A stretch of 20,557 nucleotides of DNA from a virus: IMG/VR virus record IMGVR_UViG_3300023202_000291, positions 1-20,557 of that record. One strand, given 5' to 3'. The position numbers were made by a program, and so were the translations under genes. This document shows, in pieces, positions 7,591 to 14,740 of the stretch (the stretch's first letter is position 1; each line of letters begins with the position of its first letter). Below the pieces are notes generated by a model, which was not told the DNA's origin, did not search any database, and was given only the letters and a program-made list of their open reading frames with translations.

Positions 7591-8268
7591 TCAGATCTCC
7601 CGCGCGAACCAACGGATGCGGCCGACGATGTGGATCTCGTCGGCCGTTCTTTCGTATTCGGGGTAGTGCTTGTTGTCGGAGATGACGCGCACCGCGGGCG
7701 GGTCGCTGTTCGGGATGTGCTCGAGTCGCTTGGCGACCAGTCCCAGCCCGTCGTCCAGCACGAAGATGCCGGGCGGGTTGGGGGCGCGGCGGGTCATGTC
7801 GACCAGCACGGCATCGCCGCTCAGCAGCGTCGGCGCCATGCTGTCGCCCTCCACATGCATGATGCGCAGTTGAGACGGGCTGGCCTTGAGCTTGTGGCGG
7901 ATCCACGATTGGCGGAAGTGATAGACACGGCCGGGGGTGTCACCGTCTTCCGTCACGACCGCGCCGCCGCCCATCGCGGGGCGCGGGGTGGCGTGCGCGA
8001 TGGCCACGAAGGCATCGTCGGGATTGTCCACAAAGGGGGGCGTTCCCTCGACCTCGCCGATACCGTGGATCAGCCAGTCGCGGTCCACCTTCAGAACTCG
8101 GGCGACCTCGGCCAGTCGGTCGAGGCCCGGGCGCGCGGAGCGGCCGCGCAGGATGTCGTAGACGAAGGAGCGGTGTACGCCGGCCATCTCGGCGACATGG
8201 GCAGGCGTCAGGCCGAGCTGATGGGCGCGGGCCCGCAGGCGTTCGGCCAGGGTGTGCTGCTCGGTCAT
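7591..8268 (-). CDS. CI/LexA-like transcriptional repressor (XRE HTH + S24 peptidase)
   Basis: A 225-residue phage repressor. The N-terminal XRE-type helix-turn-helix (about 6-65) contains LTPAHVAEMAGVHRSFVYDI. The C-terminal S24 domain (about 115-225) has the expected Ser nucleophile in EGDSMAPTL (Ser143) and Lys in GLVAKRL (Lys180), in the fold used for dimerisation and self-cleavage. No Ala-Gly or Cys-Gly bond is visible between residues 70 and 112, where cleavage would occur. The start at 8268 follows GGGG four bases upstream and the recognisable domain begins here, although the frame is open further. It diverges from the gene at 8378 and probably represses that promoter and its own. Confidence 0.93.
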   Translation of the reverse strand: MTEQHTLAERLRARAHQLGLTPAHVAEMAGVHRSFVYDILRGRSARPGLDRLAEVARVLKVDRDWLIHGIGEVEGTPPFVDNPDDAFVAIAHATPRPAMGGGAVVTEDGDTPGRVYHFRQSWIRHKLKASPSQLRIMHVEGDSMAPTLLSGDAVLVDMTRRAPNPPGIFVLDDGLGLVAKRLEHIPNSDPPAVRVISDNKHYPEYERTADEIHIVGRIRWFAREI

Positions 8269-8278
8269 GTTTTCCCCA

Positions 8279-8312
8279 AGGATATGTGGATGAAATAGGA
8301 TAAAACAGGATT
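8279..8312. promoter_or_regulatory. Candidate repressor operators: three AGGAT(A/T) repeats
   Basis: AGGATA at 8279-8284, AGGATA at 8297-8302 and AGGATT at 8307-8312 are direct repeats. The second overlaps the -10 of the repressor promoter and the third lies in its spacer and against the -35 of the opposing promoter. The last two are 10 bases apart, about one helical turn. The layout fits binding by the adjacent repressor to control both directions. Confidence 0.45.
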
Positions 8313-8328
8313 GATGCGGACCCGTCAA
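8300..8328 (-). promoter_or_regulatory. Promoter of the repressor operon
   Basis: On the minus strand TTGACG (8328-8323) is separated by exactly 17 bases from TTTTAT (8305-8300). Transcription would start near 8293, about 25 bases before the repressor ATG at 8268. Confidence 0.55.
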
Positions 8329-8339
8329 GCGATTAGAAC
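8311..8339 (+). promoter_or_regulatory. Promoter candidate of the divergent early gene
   Basis: TTGATG (8311-8316) and TAGAAC (8334-8339) are separated by 17 bases. It faces the repressor promoter across the same DNA, so the two probably exclude each other. The first gene start is at 8378. Confidence 0.4.
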
Positions 8340-8377
8340 AAAACCTAAACAATCGCACATGGGACTCGGGGGACCGG

Positions 8378-9061
8378 ATGGAGATCGAGAAGTCGTATTT
8401 CACCCTGCCGGAGATCCTCGAGCGCTGGTCCATGTCCGAGGCGGACCTCGTCTACCTGGCCGAGAACGACCAGCTGCGTCTGTCGATCCGGGTGTTCAAC
8501 CTGCCCGTCGAACTCGGTGACTACGAGGAGACGCCGGAGGGGGAGCGATTCTCCGTGCCCTTCGAGCGGGGGCCGTTCAACGGGCTCCTGGATCTCCACG
8601 CCCATGACGTCTTCCAGCTGTTCCGGCATGGCGAGGTGAAGCTCAGCCGCTTCCGCTCGCACAAGGCCGACTATGCCTGCCTGACAGGGGAGCGAGAGCT
8701 CATCACCGTGCGGCAGCGCGATCTTTTCCTCAGGCGGGACGAGCGTGACCGCTTCGAGGCCGAGACGGGATTTGCCGGAGCGGCTGCCGGACCACGACCC
8801 GGCGCGTTCCATGCCTCCGCCGACTACCAGGATGTCCGCTGCAACGGTCAGCACTTCCGGCTGGGTGCGATCCAGGCGCAGGCCGTGCGCGCGCTGCACG
8901 AGGCTGCCGGGCGCGGCGAGCCTTGGCAGAGTGGCAAAGCGATCCTCGCCGCCGCGGGCTCGCGCAGCCTCAAGATGTCCGATGTCTTCAAGTCGAAGAA
9001 GAACTGGCGGCTGCTGATCGAATCGGACGGCCGCGGCGCCTATCGCCTGCTCGGGCTCTGA
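8378..9061 (+). CDS. Unknown protein divergent from the repressor, possible regulator
   Basis: A 227-residue protein of unrecognised family. The N-terminus (FTLPEILERWSMSEADLVYLAEN, residues 8-30) looks like a small HTH, and the C-terminal part (about 160-227, with AIQAQAVRALHEA, SGKAILAAAGS and KNWRLLIESDGRGAYRLL) like a winged helix. The ATG at 8378 has GGGGGA five bases upstream. As the first rightward gene opposite the repressor it occupies the place of cro-type or early activator genes in lambda-like phages; a regulatory role is inferred from position and the HTH-like ends only. Confidence 0.82.
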   Translation: MEIEKSYFTLPEILERWSMSEADLVYLAENDQLRLSIRVFNLPVELGDYEETPEGERFSVPFERGPFNGLLDLHAHDVFQLFRHGEVKLSRFRSHKADYACLTGERELITVRQRDLFLRRDERDRFEAETGFAGAAAGPRPGAFHASADYQDVRCNGQHFRLGAIQAQAVRALHEAAGRGEPWQSGKAILAAAGSRSLKMSDVFKSKKNWRLLIESDGRGAYRLLGL

Positions 9062-9129
9062 GCCCGCGCCATCCCTCCCATCCGCGTGCCCACCCCATCC
9101 CCTGCGGTGGGATGCGCCGGGGGATGAGA

Positions 9130-9147
9130 GGGGGATGGCGATCCCCC
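9130..9147 (+). terminator. Strong GC hairpin without T run
   Basis: GGGGGAT (9130-9136) and ATCCCCC (9141-9147) form a perfect seven-pair stem with a GGCG loop, 70 bases after the stop of the upstream gene. The lack of a following T tract makes intrinsic termination doubtful. Confidence 0.3.
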
Positions 9148-9168
9148 ACAGAGCCGTTCTCCCTTGGA

Positions 9169-9198
9169 TTGAAAGGCTCCTGACAATCCCACTCCAAT
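9169..9198 (+). promoter_or_regulatory. Weak promoter candidate for the early operon
   Basis: TTGAAA (9169-9174) and TCCAAT (9193-9198) are separated by 18 bases, about 65 bases before the ATG at 9263. Both boxes are imperfect. Confidence 0.22.
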
Positions 9199-9262
9199 CC
9201 TGACGACATCCCCTCGCGGGATTTCGCATCGTGCTCCCGACAAACGACACCGGGAGACGACG

Positions 9263-9469
9263 ATGCAGCAGAAGACCTGCCTCACACAAAAGGAACTCGC
9301 GCGGCGCTGGACGATCTCGCACCGCACGCTCGAGCGCTGGCGATGGGCCGGGGAAGGCCCCGCCTACATGAAACTCGGCGGCCGGGTGGTCTACCGGCTC
9401 GAGGACATCCTCGCCTTCGAGAAGGACCAGCTCACGCACACCGCCGACAGCGCGCGGGGGGCGGCATGA
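9263..9469 (+). CDS. Excisionase/MerR-like HTH protein (HTH_17 type)
   Basis: A 68-residue DNA-binding protein. It is nearly all one domain: LTQKELARRWTISHRTLERW is the helix-turn-helix and GEGPAYMKLGGRVVYRLEDI the wing typical of HTH_17/excisionase proteins. GGGAGA lies six bases before the ATG. It opens the rightward early operon, and its stop overlaps the next start (ATGA). Related small proteins act as excisionases or as transcription regulators; which applies here cannot be told, though a serine integrase would normally use a different kind of directionality factor. Confidence 0.85.
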   Translation: MQQKTCLTQKELARRWTISHRTLERWRWAGEGPAYMKLGGRVVYRLEDILAFEKDQLTHTADSARGAA

Positions 9470-9831
9470 TGGAGCGCCGTTCCGCCATCCACGGCAGCCG
9501 GGTCGTGTCGATCTTCGGCGCCGCCGGTCCCGCGCTCGACGAGGTGGGGCTGTCCGCCTGGATCGCGCAGGCCGCCCCGGGCGAGGCGCTGGTCTACCAC
9601 CGCGGCTTCCTCGCCGTCGACGCCACTGGGGCCGTCTCGAACCTCACGCCCGAGCGCCAGCGCACCCTGCGCGGTGTCGCTGCCGCTGCGCTGCGTGCCG
9701 CCGAGCAGCGGCTCGTCCACCTCGTGCAGGCCCGGCTTGGCCCCGACCATTTCGCCTACATCGCCGTCGCCCGGCCGAAGCCCGGTCCTGCCGGCGCCGC
9801 CCTTTCGATGCGCCTCCTCGAGGCCGCCTGA
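9466..9831 (+). CDS. Unknown early phage protein
   Basis: A 121-residue protein of unrecognised family starting at one of two adjacent ATGs (9466 or 9469) that overlap the stop of the HTH gene; GGGGGG precedes them. It has an N-terminal alpha/beta part (VYHRGFLAVDATGAVSNLTP, about 45-64) and a helix rich in Ala/Arg (LRGVAAAALRAAEQRLVHLV). No catalytic motif or membrane segment is visible. Its place in a coupled early operon suggests a small phage accessory protein. Confidence 0.75.
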   Translation: MMERRSAIHGSRVVSIFGAAGPALDEVGLSAWIAQAAPGEALVYHRGFLAVDATGAVSNLTPERQRTLRGVAAAALRAAEQRLVHLVQARLGPDHFAYIAVARPKPGPAGAALSMRLLEAA

Positions 9832-9857
9832 CCCTATCCCCAATCACGGAGGCCCCC

Positions 9858-10346
9858 ATGCCATTCCCGCAGAACACCCCCAGTATCGACGAGTTGATCA
9901 ACCTGCCCGCAGGCGAGATCGCCCAGCTTCCGGTCGAGCTACTGGCCGCAATGCAGCACGAGATCGACGCTGCCGCGAAGCAGATGAAGGCCGTCACCGC
10001 GCGCTTCTCGGCGGCCCTCGAGGTCCGTTACGCTGCCCGCGCCGCCGAAGCCCGCCGCGCTTGCGACAAGGATATCGGCACTGTCCGCCTTGCCGATGGC
10101 GATTTCACCGTGGTCGCCGATCTGCCGAAGTGCGTCGAATGGGACCAGGCCCAGCTCGCCGCCATGGTCGAGCGCATCCGCGCCGCCGGCGACGACCCAT
10201 CCGAATACGTCGAGATCAGCTTCAAGGTGCCCGAACGCGCCTATGTCGCGTGGCCCGAGGCGATCCGCCAAGGCTTCGAACCCGCCCGAACCGTGAAGAC
10301 CGGCGCGCTGAAGATCGCGATCCTGCCGCAGGAGGACCGCGCGTGA
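9858..10346 (+). CDS. Unknown early phage protein before the recombinase ATPase
   Basis: A 162-residue protein with a helical N-terminal half (about 25-75, likely coiled coil: ELLAAMQHEIDAAAKQMKAV) and an alpha/beta C-terminal half (DGDFTVVADLPKCVEWDQAQ...EYVEISFKVPERAYVAWPE). GGAGG stands six bases before the ATG. The stop overlaps the GTG start of the Sak4-like ATPase. Proteins of this build often sit next to phage recombination ATPases, so a helper role in recombination is plausible, but no family is recognised. Confidence 0.82.
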   Translation: MPFPQNTPSIDELINLPAGEIAQLPVELLAAMQHEIDAAAKQMKAVTARFSAALEVRYAARAAEARRACDKDIGTVRLADGDFTVVADLPKCVEWDQAQLAAMVERIRAAGDDPSEYVEISFKVPERAYVAWPEAIRQGFEPARTVKTGALKIAILPQEDRA

Positions 10347-11233
10347 GCCTCCCCATCATCACGGCCGATCAGCGGCTGGCCGAGACTCGGGGCATCAAGG
10401 GCGTGATCTTCGGCCCCTCCGGGATCGGCAAGACCAGCCTGCTCTGGACGCTGGAAGCCTCGACCACGCTGTTCTTCGACCTCGAGGCGGGCGACCTCGC
10501 CATCGAGGGAATGCTCATCGACGTGGTCCGGCCACGGACCTGGAAGGAGTGCCGCGACTTCGCGGTCTTCATCGGCGGCCCGAACCCGGCGCTCCGGCCC
10601 GAACAGCCCTACAGCCAGGCGCATTTCGACGAGGTGTGCGGCCGGTTCGGCGATCCGCGCGTCCTCGCCAAATACGACACCGTCTTCATCGACTCGATCA
10701 CCGTGGCCGGGCGGCTCTGCTTCCAGTGGTGCCGCGGGCAACCGGAGGCGCACTCGGAAAAGACCGGGAAACCCGATGTCCGCGGCGCCTACGGGCTTCA
10801 CGGGCGCGAGATGATCGGCTGGCTGACCCACCTCCAGCACACGCGCGGCAAGAATGTCTGGTTCGTCGGGATCCTCGACGAGAAGCTCGACGACTTCAAT
10901 CGCAAGGTCTTCGTCCCGCAGATCGACGGCTCGAAGACCGGGCTCGAGCTGCCCGGCATCGTCGATCAGGTCATCACGATGGCCAGCTTTCCGGACAAGC
11001 TGAACCGGCCTCAGCGGGCTTTCGTCTGCCAGACGCTGAACCCGTGGGACTACCCGGCCAAGGACCGCTCCGGCCGCCTCGACCTGGTCGAAGAGCCTCA
11101 TCTCGGCCGGCTGATGGAGAAGATCCGCGGCCCGCTGATCCCTGCGGAACGGCGGCTGACATATTCGCCGCCGCAGCTGCCCCCACCGCCCGGTCCGACG
11201 GCGACCGACACCCATGCCTATCCCACCAACTGA
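10343..11233 (+). CDS. Sak4-like RecA-fold ATPase (phage single-strand annealing/recombination)
   Basis: A 296-residue P-loop protein with Walker A GPSGIGKT (24-31) and Walker B DTVFIDSI (112-119), in a compact RecA-core arrangement. Phage ATPases of this size and layout include Sak4-type recombinases, which bind single-stranded DNA and usually work with a phage SSB. The start is a GTG at 10343 overlapping the upstream TGA, with a perfect GGAGGA six bases before it. The tail is proline-rich (SPPQLPPPPGP). The neighbouring possible SSB and the exonuclease further down support a recombination function. A DNA-packaging or general AAA role is the alternative. Confidence 0.82.
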   Translation: MSLPIITADQRLAETRGIKGVIFGPSGIGKTSLLWTLEASTTLFFDLEAGDLAIEGMLIDVVRPRTWKECRDFAVFIGGPNPALRPEQPYSQAHFDEVCGRFGDPRVLAKYDTVFIDSITVAGRLCFQWCRGQPEAHSEKTGKPDVRGAYGLHGREMIGWLTHLQHTRGKNVWFVGILDEKLDDFNRKVFVPQIDGSKTGLELPGIVDQVITMASFPDKLNRPQRAFVCQTLNPWDYPAKDRSGRLDLVEEPHLGRLMEKIRGPLIPAERRLTYSPPQLPPPPGPTATDTHAYPTN

Positions 11234-11246
11234 AAGGACCCGAGCC

Positions 11247-11852
11247 ATGTCCGGTCTCTGGAACGACTTCAACGACGCGCAAAGCAACACCAACCTCATC
11301 CCCAAGGGAACGCTGGCCAAGGTGCGCCTGACCATCCGCCCCGGCGGTTTCGACGACCCGTCGCAGGGCTGGACCGGGGGCTATGCCACCCGCGGTTCGA
11401 CCGGGGCTGTCTACCTCAACGGCGAGTTCACGGTCACCGAAGGCCAGTACGCCCGGCGCAAGATCTTCACACTGATCGGTCTCTACAGCCCCAAGGGTCC
11501 GGACTGGGCCAACATGGGCCGCAGCCTCGTGCGCGGCATGTTGAACTCGGCGCGCGGGATCTCGGACAAGGATCAGTCCCCGCAGGCGCAGGCGGCGCGG
11601 AGGATCGGCGGTTTTGCCGATCTCGACGGGATCGAGTTCGTCGCCCGCATCGACGTCGGCAGCGACGCCATGGGCGAGGAGAAGAACGAGATCCGCGCCG
11701 CGGTCACGCCCGACCATCGCGACTACGCGCAGGTCATGGGGCTGGCGGCGCAGCACGGCTATCAGCCACCCGCGCAGCCCGCCCCACAGCAGCCGGTGCA
11801 GCAGCCCGCGCAGTCCGCGCCAGTCCCCAGTCGTCCCGCCTGGGCGCAGTGA
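11247..11852 (+). CDS. Possible phage ssDNA-binding protein
   Basis: A 201-residue protein of no certain family. The front part (about 1-155) is beta-rich with repeated aromatic strands (GGYATRGSTGAVYLNGEFTV, RRKIFTLIGLYSPKG) and could be an OB-like fold; the last 40 residues are a flexible Pro/Gln tail (QPAPQQPVQQPAQSAPVPS). That build, and its position right after a Sak4-like ATPase, recalls phage SSB proteins. It lacks the acidic DDDIPF-type tip of classical SSB, which is instead approximated at the end of the protein at 13545-13973. AAGGA lies eight bases before the ATG. Function is inferred from layout and context. Confidence 0.72.
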   Translation: MSGLWNDFNDAQSNTNLIPKGTLAKVRLTIRPGGFDDPSQGWTGGYATRGSTGAVYLNGEFTVTEGQYARRKIFTLIGLYSPKGPDWANMGRSLVRGMLNSARGISDKDQSPQAQAARRIGGFADLDGIEFVARIDVGSDAMGEEKNEIRAAVTPDHRDYAQVMGLAAQHGYQPPAQPAPQQPVQQPAQSAPVPSRPAWAQ

Positions 11853-11859
11853 GGGCGCG

Positions 11860-13548
11860 ATGCTCCTCCGTCCCCGCCAGAAACTCTTCGTGGAGCGCAG
11901 CCTCGCTGCGCTCTCGACCCGCGACAACACGCTGGGCGTGGCGCCCACGGGCGCGGGCAAGACGATCATGCTCTCGGCCGTCACCGGCAATATGACCGGG
12001 GACGGCGCCAGGGCTTGCGTGCTCGCCCATCGCGACGAGCTGACCAACCAGAACCGGGCGAAGTTCGCCCGGGTCAATCCCGGCATCGGCACATCCGTCG
12101 TCGATGCCACCGCCAAGTCCTGGGACGGCCAGATCACCTTCGCCATGGCGCCGACGCTGGCGCGGGCCGCCAATCTCGCGGCCATGCCGAAGCTCGATCT
12201 TCTGGTCATCGACGAGGCGCATCACGCGGTAGCCGAGAGCTACCGCCGCATTATCGACCGGGTGCGCGACGCCAATCCGCAGGCCCGGGTTTTCGGCGTC
12301 ACGGCGACACCCAACCGGGGTGACCGGAAGGGGCTGCGCGAGGTCTTCGACAACGTCGCCGACCAGGTCCGACTGAGCGAGTTGATCGCCTCCGGCCACC
12401 TCGTGCCGCCCCGGACCTTCGTCATCGACGTGGGCGTGCAGGACGAGCTGCGTTCTGTGCGCAAGACCATGTCGGATTACGACATGGCCGAGGTGGCAGA
12501 GATCATGGACCGCGCGCCGGTCACGGACGAGGTGATCCGCCACTGGAAGGAAAAGGCGGGCGACCGGCAGACCGTGGTTTTCTGCTCGACCGTCGCCCAT
12601 GCCGAGCATGTGACGGAGGCCTTCCGCGAGGCGGGCGTTCCGGCCGCGCTCATCACCGGCACGCTCGAGGCGGGCGCGCGCAAGGGGATCCTTGACGCCT
12701 ATGCCGCCGGTCGCGTCCGGGTCGTCGTCAATGTTGCGGTGCTGACCGAGGGGTGGGATCACCCGCCGACCTCCTGCGTTGTCCTGCTGCGGCCGAGCTC
12801 TTACAAGTCCACGATGATCCAGATGGTCGGGCGCGGCCTGCGCACCGTCGATCCGGCCGAGCATCCCGGCATCGTCAAGACCGACTGCATCGTGCTGGAT
12901 TTCGGGACGTCGAGCCTGACCCACGGCACGCTGGAACAGGACGTCGATCTCGACGGCCACACGCCCTTGGGCGAGGCGCCGACGAAGACCTGCCCGGCCT
13001 GCGCCGCCGACATTCCTCTTGGCTCCCGCGAATGCCCGCTCTGCGGCGAGCTGTTGGTCGAGCCCGCGGACGAGGCACAAAGCCAGGAGGCCGGGACCGG
13101 CAGCCTGTCCGGGTTCGTCATGTCCGAGATCGACCTCCTGAATCGGTCGAGTTTCGCCTGGGAAGACCTATTCGGCGACGACGCCGCGCTCATGGCGAGC
13201 GGGTTCGGCGCCTGGGGCGGCGTATTCTTCCTCGAGGGCCGCTGGCATGCCGTGGGCGGGGCGAAGGGACAGCCGACCTGCCTTCTTGGGGTCGGCGATC
13301 GCACCGTCTGCCTCGCGCGGGCCGACGACTGGCTGAACACCCACGAGAGCGACGAGAGCGCCTTCAAGTCGAAGCGCTGGCTGACCCAGCCGCCGACGGA
13401 GAAACAGCTGCAATACCTCTCGTCCGAACAGCAGCAGGATTACGGGCTCACCCGCTACCGGGCGTCTGCGCTGATCACCTTCCAGTTCAATCGGCGCGAC
13501 ATCCGGCGGCTCGTGATGTCGGCCGCGCCCGAGCGGAGGGCGGCGTGA
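11860..13548 (+). CDS. SF2 DEAH-box helicase with zinc finger
   Basis: A 562-residue superfamily 2 helicase. Motifs: Walker A APTGAGKT (28-35), DEAH (118-121), TATP (148-151), and motif VI QMVGRGLRT (321-329) after NVAVLTEGWD (291-300). Next comes a zinc-finger-like Cys set CPAC...CPLC (378, 381, 392, 395), then about 165 extra residues (GGVFFLEGRWHAVGG...) with no recognised fold. It starts at ATG 11860, eight bases after the stop of the previous gene, with GAGGG just upstream. Helicases of this type unwind or remodel DNA in phage replication and recombination. Confidence 0.93.
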   Translation: MLLRPRQKLFVERSLAALSTRDNTLGVAPTGAGKTIMLSAVTGNMTGDGARACVLAHRDELTNQNRAKFARVNPGIGTSVVDATAKSWDGQITFAMAPTLARAANLAAMPKLDLLVIDEAHHAVAESYRRIIDRVRDANPQARVFGVTATPNRGDRKGLREVFDNVADQVRLSELIASGHLVPPRTFVIDVGVQDELRSVRKTMSDYDMAEVAEIMDRAPVTDEVIRHWKEKAGDRQTVVFCSTVAHAEHVTEAFREAGVPAALITGTLEAGARKGILDAYAAGRVRVVVNVAVLTEGWDHPPTSCVVLLRPSSYKSTMIQMVGRGLRTVDPAEHPGIVKTDCIVLDFGTSSLTHGTLEQDVDLDGHTPLGEAPTKTCPACAADIPLGSRECPLCGELLVEPADEAQSQEAGTGSLSGFVMSEIDLLNRSSFAWEDLFGDDAALMASGFGAWGGVFFLEGRWHAVGGAKGQPTCLLGVGDRTVCLARADDWLNTHESDESAFKSKRWLTQPPTEKQLQYLSSEQQQDYGLTRYRASALITFQFNRRDIRRLVMSAAPERRAA

Positions 13549-13973
13549 ACGATGTCGCGCAAGTCTCATCCCCGCCCGCAGAGGCTGCGGATCGACCGGG
13601 CCGTGATCGCCTCTGGCATCCGCGCCCAGTGCTCTGCGCTGTCTGCACCGCGCGCACCCGCGGCTTTGGCTGGTTCGATCCCTACCGTCCGCGCCCAACC
13701 CGCACCCGCCGCTGGTTCTGCTCCATGGGCTGCCAGGCGGCCTTCACCCGCAAAGCAAAGAGAGGATTGAGCATGGTCGATTTCACCGAAGAGGAGACTC
13801 AGGCGCTACCCGCCGTCATGCGCGCGCTCGCCCCCGAGATGGAGCGGATCGGCTGGGACCGGCCGTTGGGCCAGCTGACGCAGAACGACATGCACCGGCT
13901 GATCGTCACCACCATCGAGGCGTTCTGCGCCGAGATGGCCGAGATCGCCGCGGAGTCGGAGATCCCGTTCTGA
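13545..13973 (+). CDS. Zinc-finger protein with SSB-tip-like C-terminus (DUF6511-like)
   Basis: A 142-residue protein. The first half has a zinc-binding set, CAVC at about 31-34 and FCSMGC at about 62-67, with an aromatic stretch RGFGWFDPYRP between them; I associate this with DUF6511, tentatively. The second half is helical and ends EIAAESEIPF, close to the acidic DDDIPF tip by which SSB recruits repair and replication enzymes. It begins with GTG at 13545 overlapping the helicase stop, with GGAGG five bases upstream, and its stop overlaps the next ATG. It may be an adaptor linking the nuclease or helicase to other factors; this is inference. Confidence 0.85.
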   Translation: MNDVAQVSSPPAEAADRPGRDRLWHPRPVLCAVCTARTRGFGWFDPYRPRPTRTRRWFCSMGCQAAFTRKAKRGLSMVDFTEEETQALPAVMRALAPEMERIGWDRPLGQLTQNDMHRLIVTTIEAFCAEMAEIAAESEIPF

Positions 13974-14740
13974 TGCTGGACTTCAACAAGCGGCCCTCTA
14001 CGGGCGAGCGGATCAACGCCGCCGTGGATGCCGCGCTCGAAACCGACCGCGCGGCAACGCCGCCGCGCGACTATCTGGGCGCGTCTCGGCTTGGGCACGC
14101 CTGCGAGCGCGCGCTGCAGTTCGAATTCGCGGGCGCTCCGAAGGACGAGGGCCAAGACTTCTCCGGCCGGTCGCTGCGGATCTTCGCGATCGGGCACCAG
14201 CTCGAGGATCTCGCCATCCGCTGGCTGCGGGCGGTGGGGCTCGATCTCTACACCCGCAAGGGCAACCGCCCGGACGGCGAGCAGTTCGGCTTCTCGGTCG
14301 CCGGGGGCCGCATCCGCGGTCATGTCGACGGGATCGTCGCCGAGGCCCCGGCGGCGCTGGGGCTGCGCACCCCGGCGCTCTGGGAGTGCAAGACGATGAA
14401 CGCGAAGAACTGGCGCGAGACGGTGGCCAAGGGCGTGACCGTCGCGAAGCCGGTCTATGCCGCGCAGATCGCGCTCTACCAAGCCTACATGGAAGCGACG
14501 GTGCCTGGCATCAGCGCGAACCCCGCGCTGTTCACCGCGATCAACAAGGACACGGCCGAGCTGCACCACGAGCTCGTGCCCTTCGATGCCGACCTCGCGC
14601 AGCGCATGTCGGACCGCGGCGTCCGGATCCTGCGGGCGACCGACGCGGGCGAGCTGCTCCCGCGCATCGCCGCCAATCGCGACTTCTTCGAATGCCGGTT
14701 CTGCCCGTGGGCCGAGCGCTGCTGGAGCCTGCCGGCATGA
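13973..14740 (+). CDS. Cas4/RecB-like PD-(D/E)XK exonuclease with likely 4Fe-4S cluster
   Basis: A 255-residue nuclease. The PD-(D/E)XK core is visible as GHVDG (Asp119) and LWECK (Glu138, Lys140), followed by AAQIALYQAY (Gln165, Tyr169), the RecB-family QxxxY motif. Four cysteines suited to a 4Fe-4S cluster are present: Cys44 in GHACERAL and Cys241, Cys244 and Cys250 in the C-terminal CRFCPWAERC. This is the Cas4/AddB pattern. No CRISPR array or cas1/cas2 lies nearby, so it is best read as the phage exonuclease that resects ends for recombination with the Sak4-like ATPase. It overlaps both neighbours (TGATG and ATGA). Confidence 0.88.
   Translation: MLDFNKRPSTGERINAAVDAALETDRAATPPRDYLGASRLGHACERALQFEFAGAPKDEGQDFSGRSLRIFAIGHQLEDLAIRWLRAVGLDLYTRKGNRPDGEQFGFSVAGGRIRGHVDGIVAEAPAALGLRTPALWECKTMNAKNWRETVAKGVTVAKPVYAAQIALYQAYMEATVPGISANPALFTAINKDTAELHHELVPFDADLAQRMSDRGVRILRATDAGELLPRIAANRDFFECRFCPWAERCWSLPA

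Larger units (their letters stand above)
9062..9262. repeat. CATCCC/GGGATG repeat region before the early operon
   Basis: The gap holds CATCCC at 9070-9075, a variant CATCCG at 9079-9084, CATCCC at 9096-9101, then GGGATG at 9109-9114, 9121-9126 and 9132-9137, and CATCCC again at 9207-9212. The copies before 9105 are in one orientation and the next three in the other, forming a broad dyad. Local stems include CATCCC/GGGATG around a seven-base loop and GGGGGAT/ATCCCCC at 9130-9147. It could end the upstream transcript, bind a regulator, or both. Confidence 0.55.

Noticed and set aside
10974-12209. A 411-codon leftward frame opposite the ATPase, candidate SSB and helicase genes
   Set aside because: It spans three good rightward genes and their ribosome-binding sites and has no protein-like motifs.
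11734-13080. A 448-codon leftward frame opposite the SF2 helicase
   Set aside because: The rightward frame carries all helicase motifs; the leftward translation is low-complexity Arg/Gly/Ala.
13668-13690. A T-arm-like GGTTCGATCCC that could suggest a tRNA fragment or attachment site
   Set aside because: It lies inside the zinc-finger protein gene (coding Trp-Phe-Asp-Pro), and no acceptor or anticodon arm is near.
13973-14740. Cas4-like nuclease as a sign of a CRISPR-Cas system
   Set aside because: No repeat-spacer array and no cas1, cas2 or effector gene is visible; phage exonucleases of this type are known and fit the operon.
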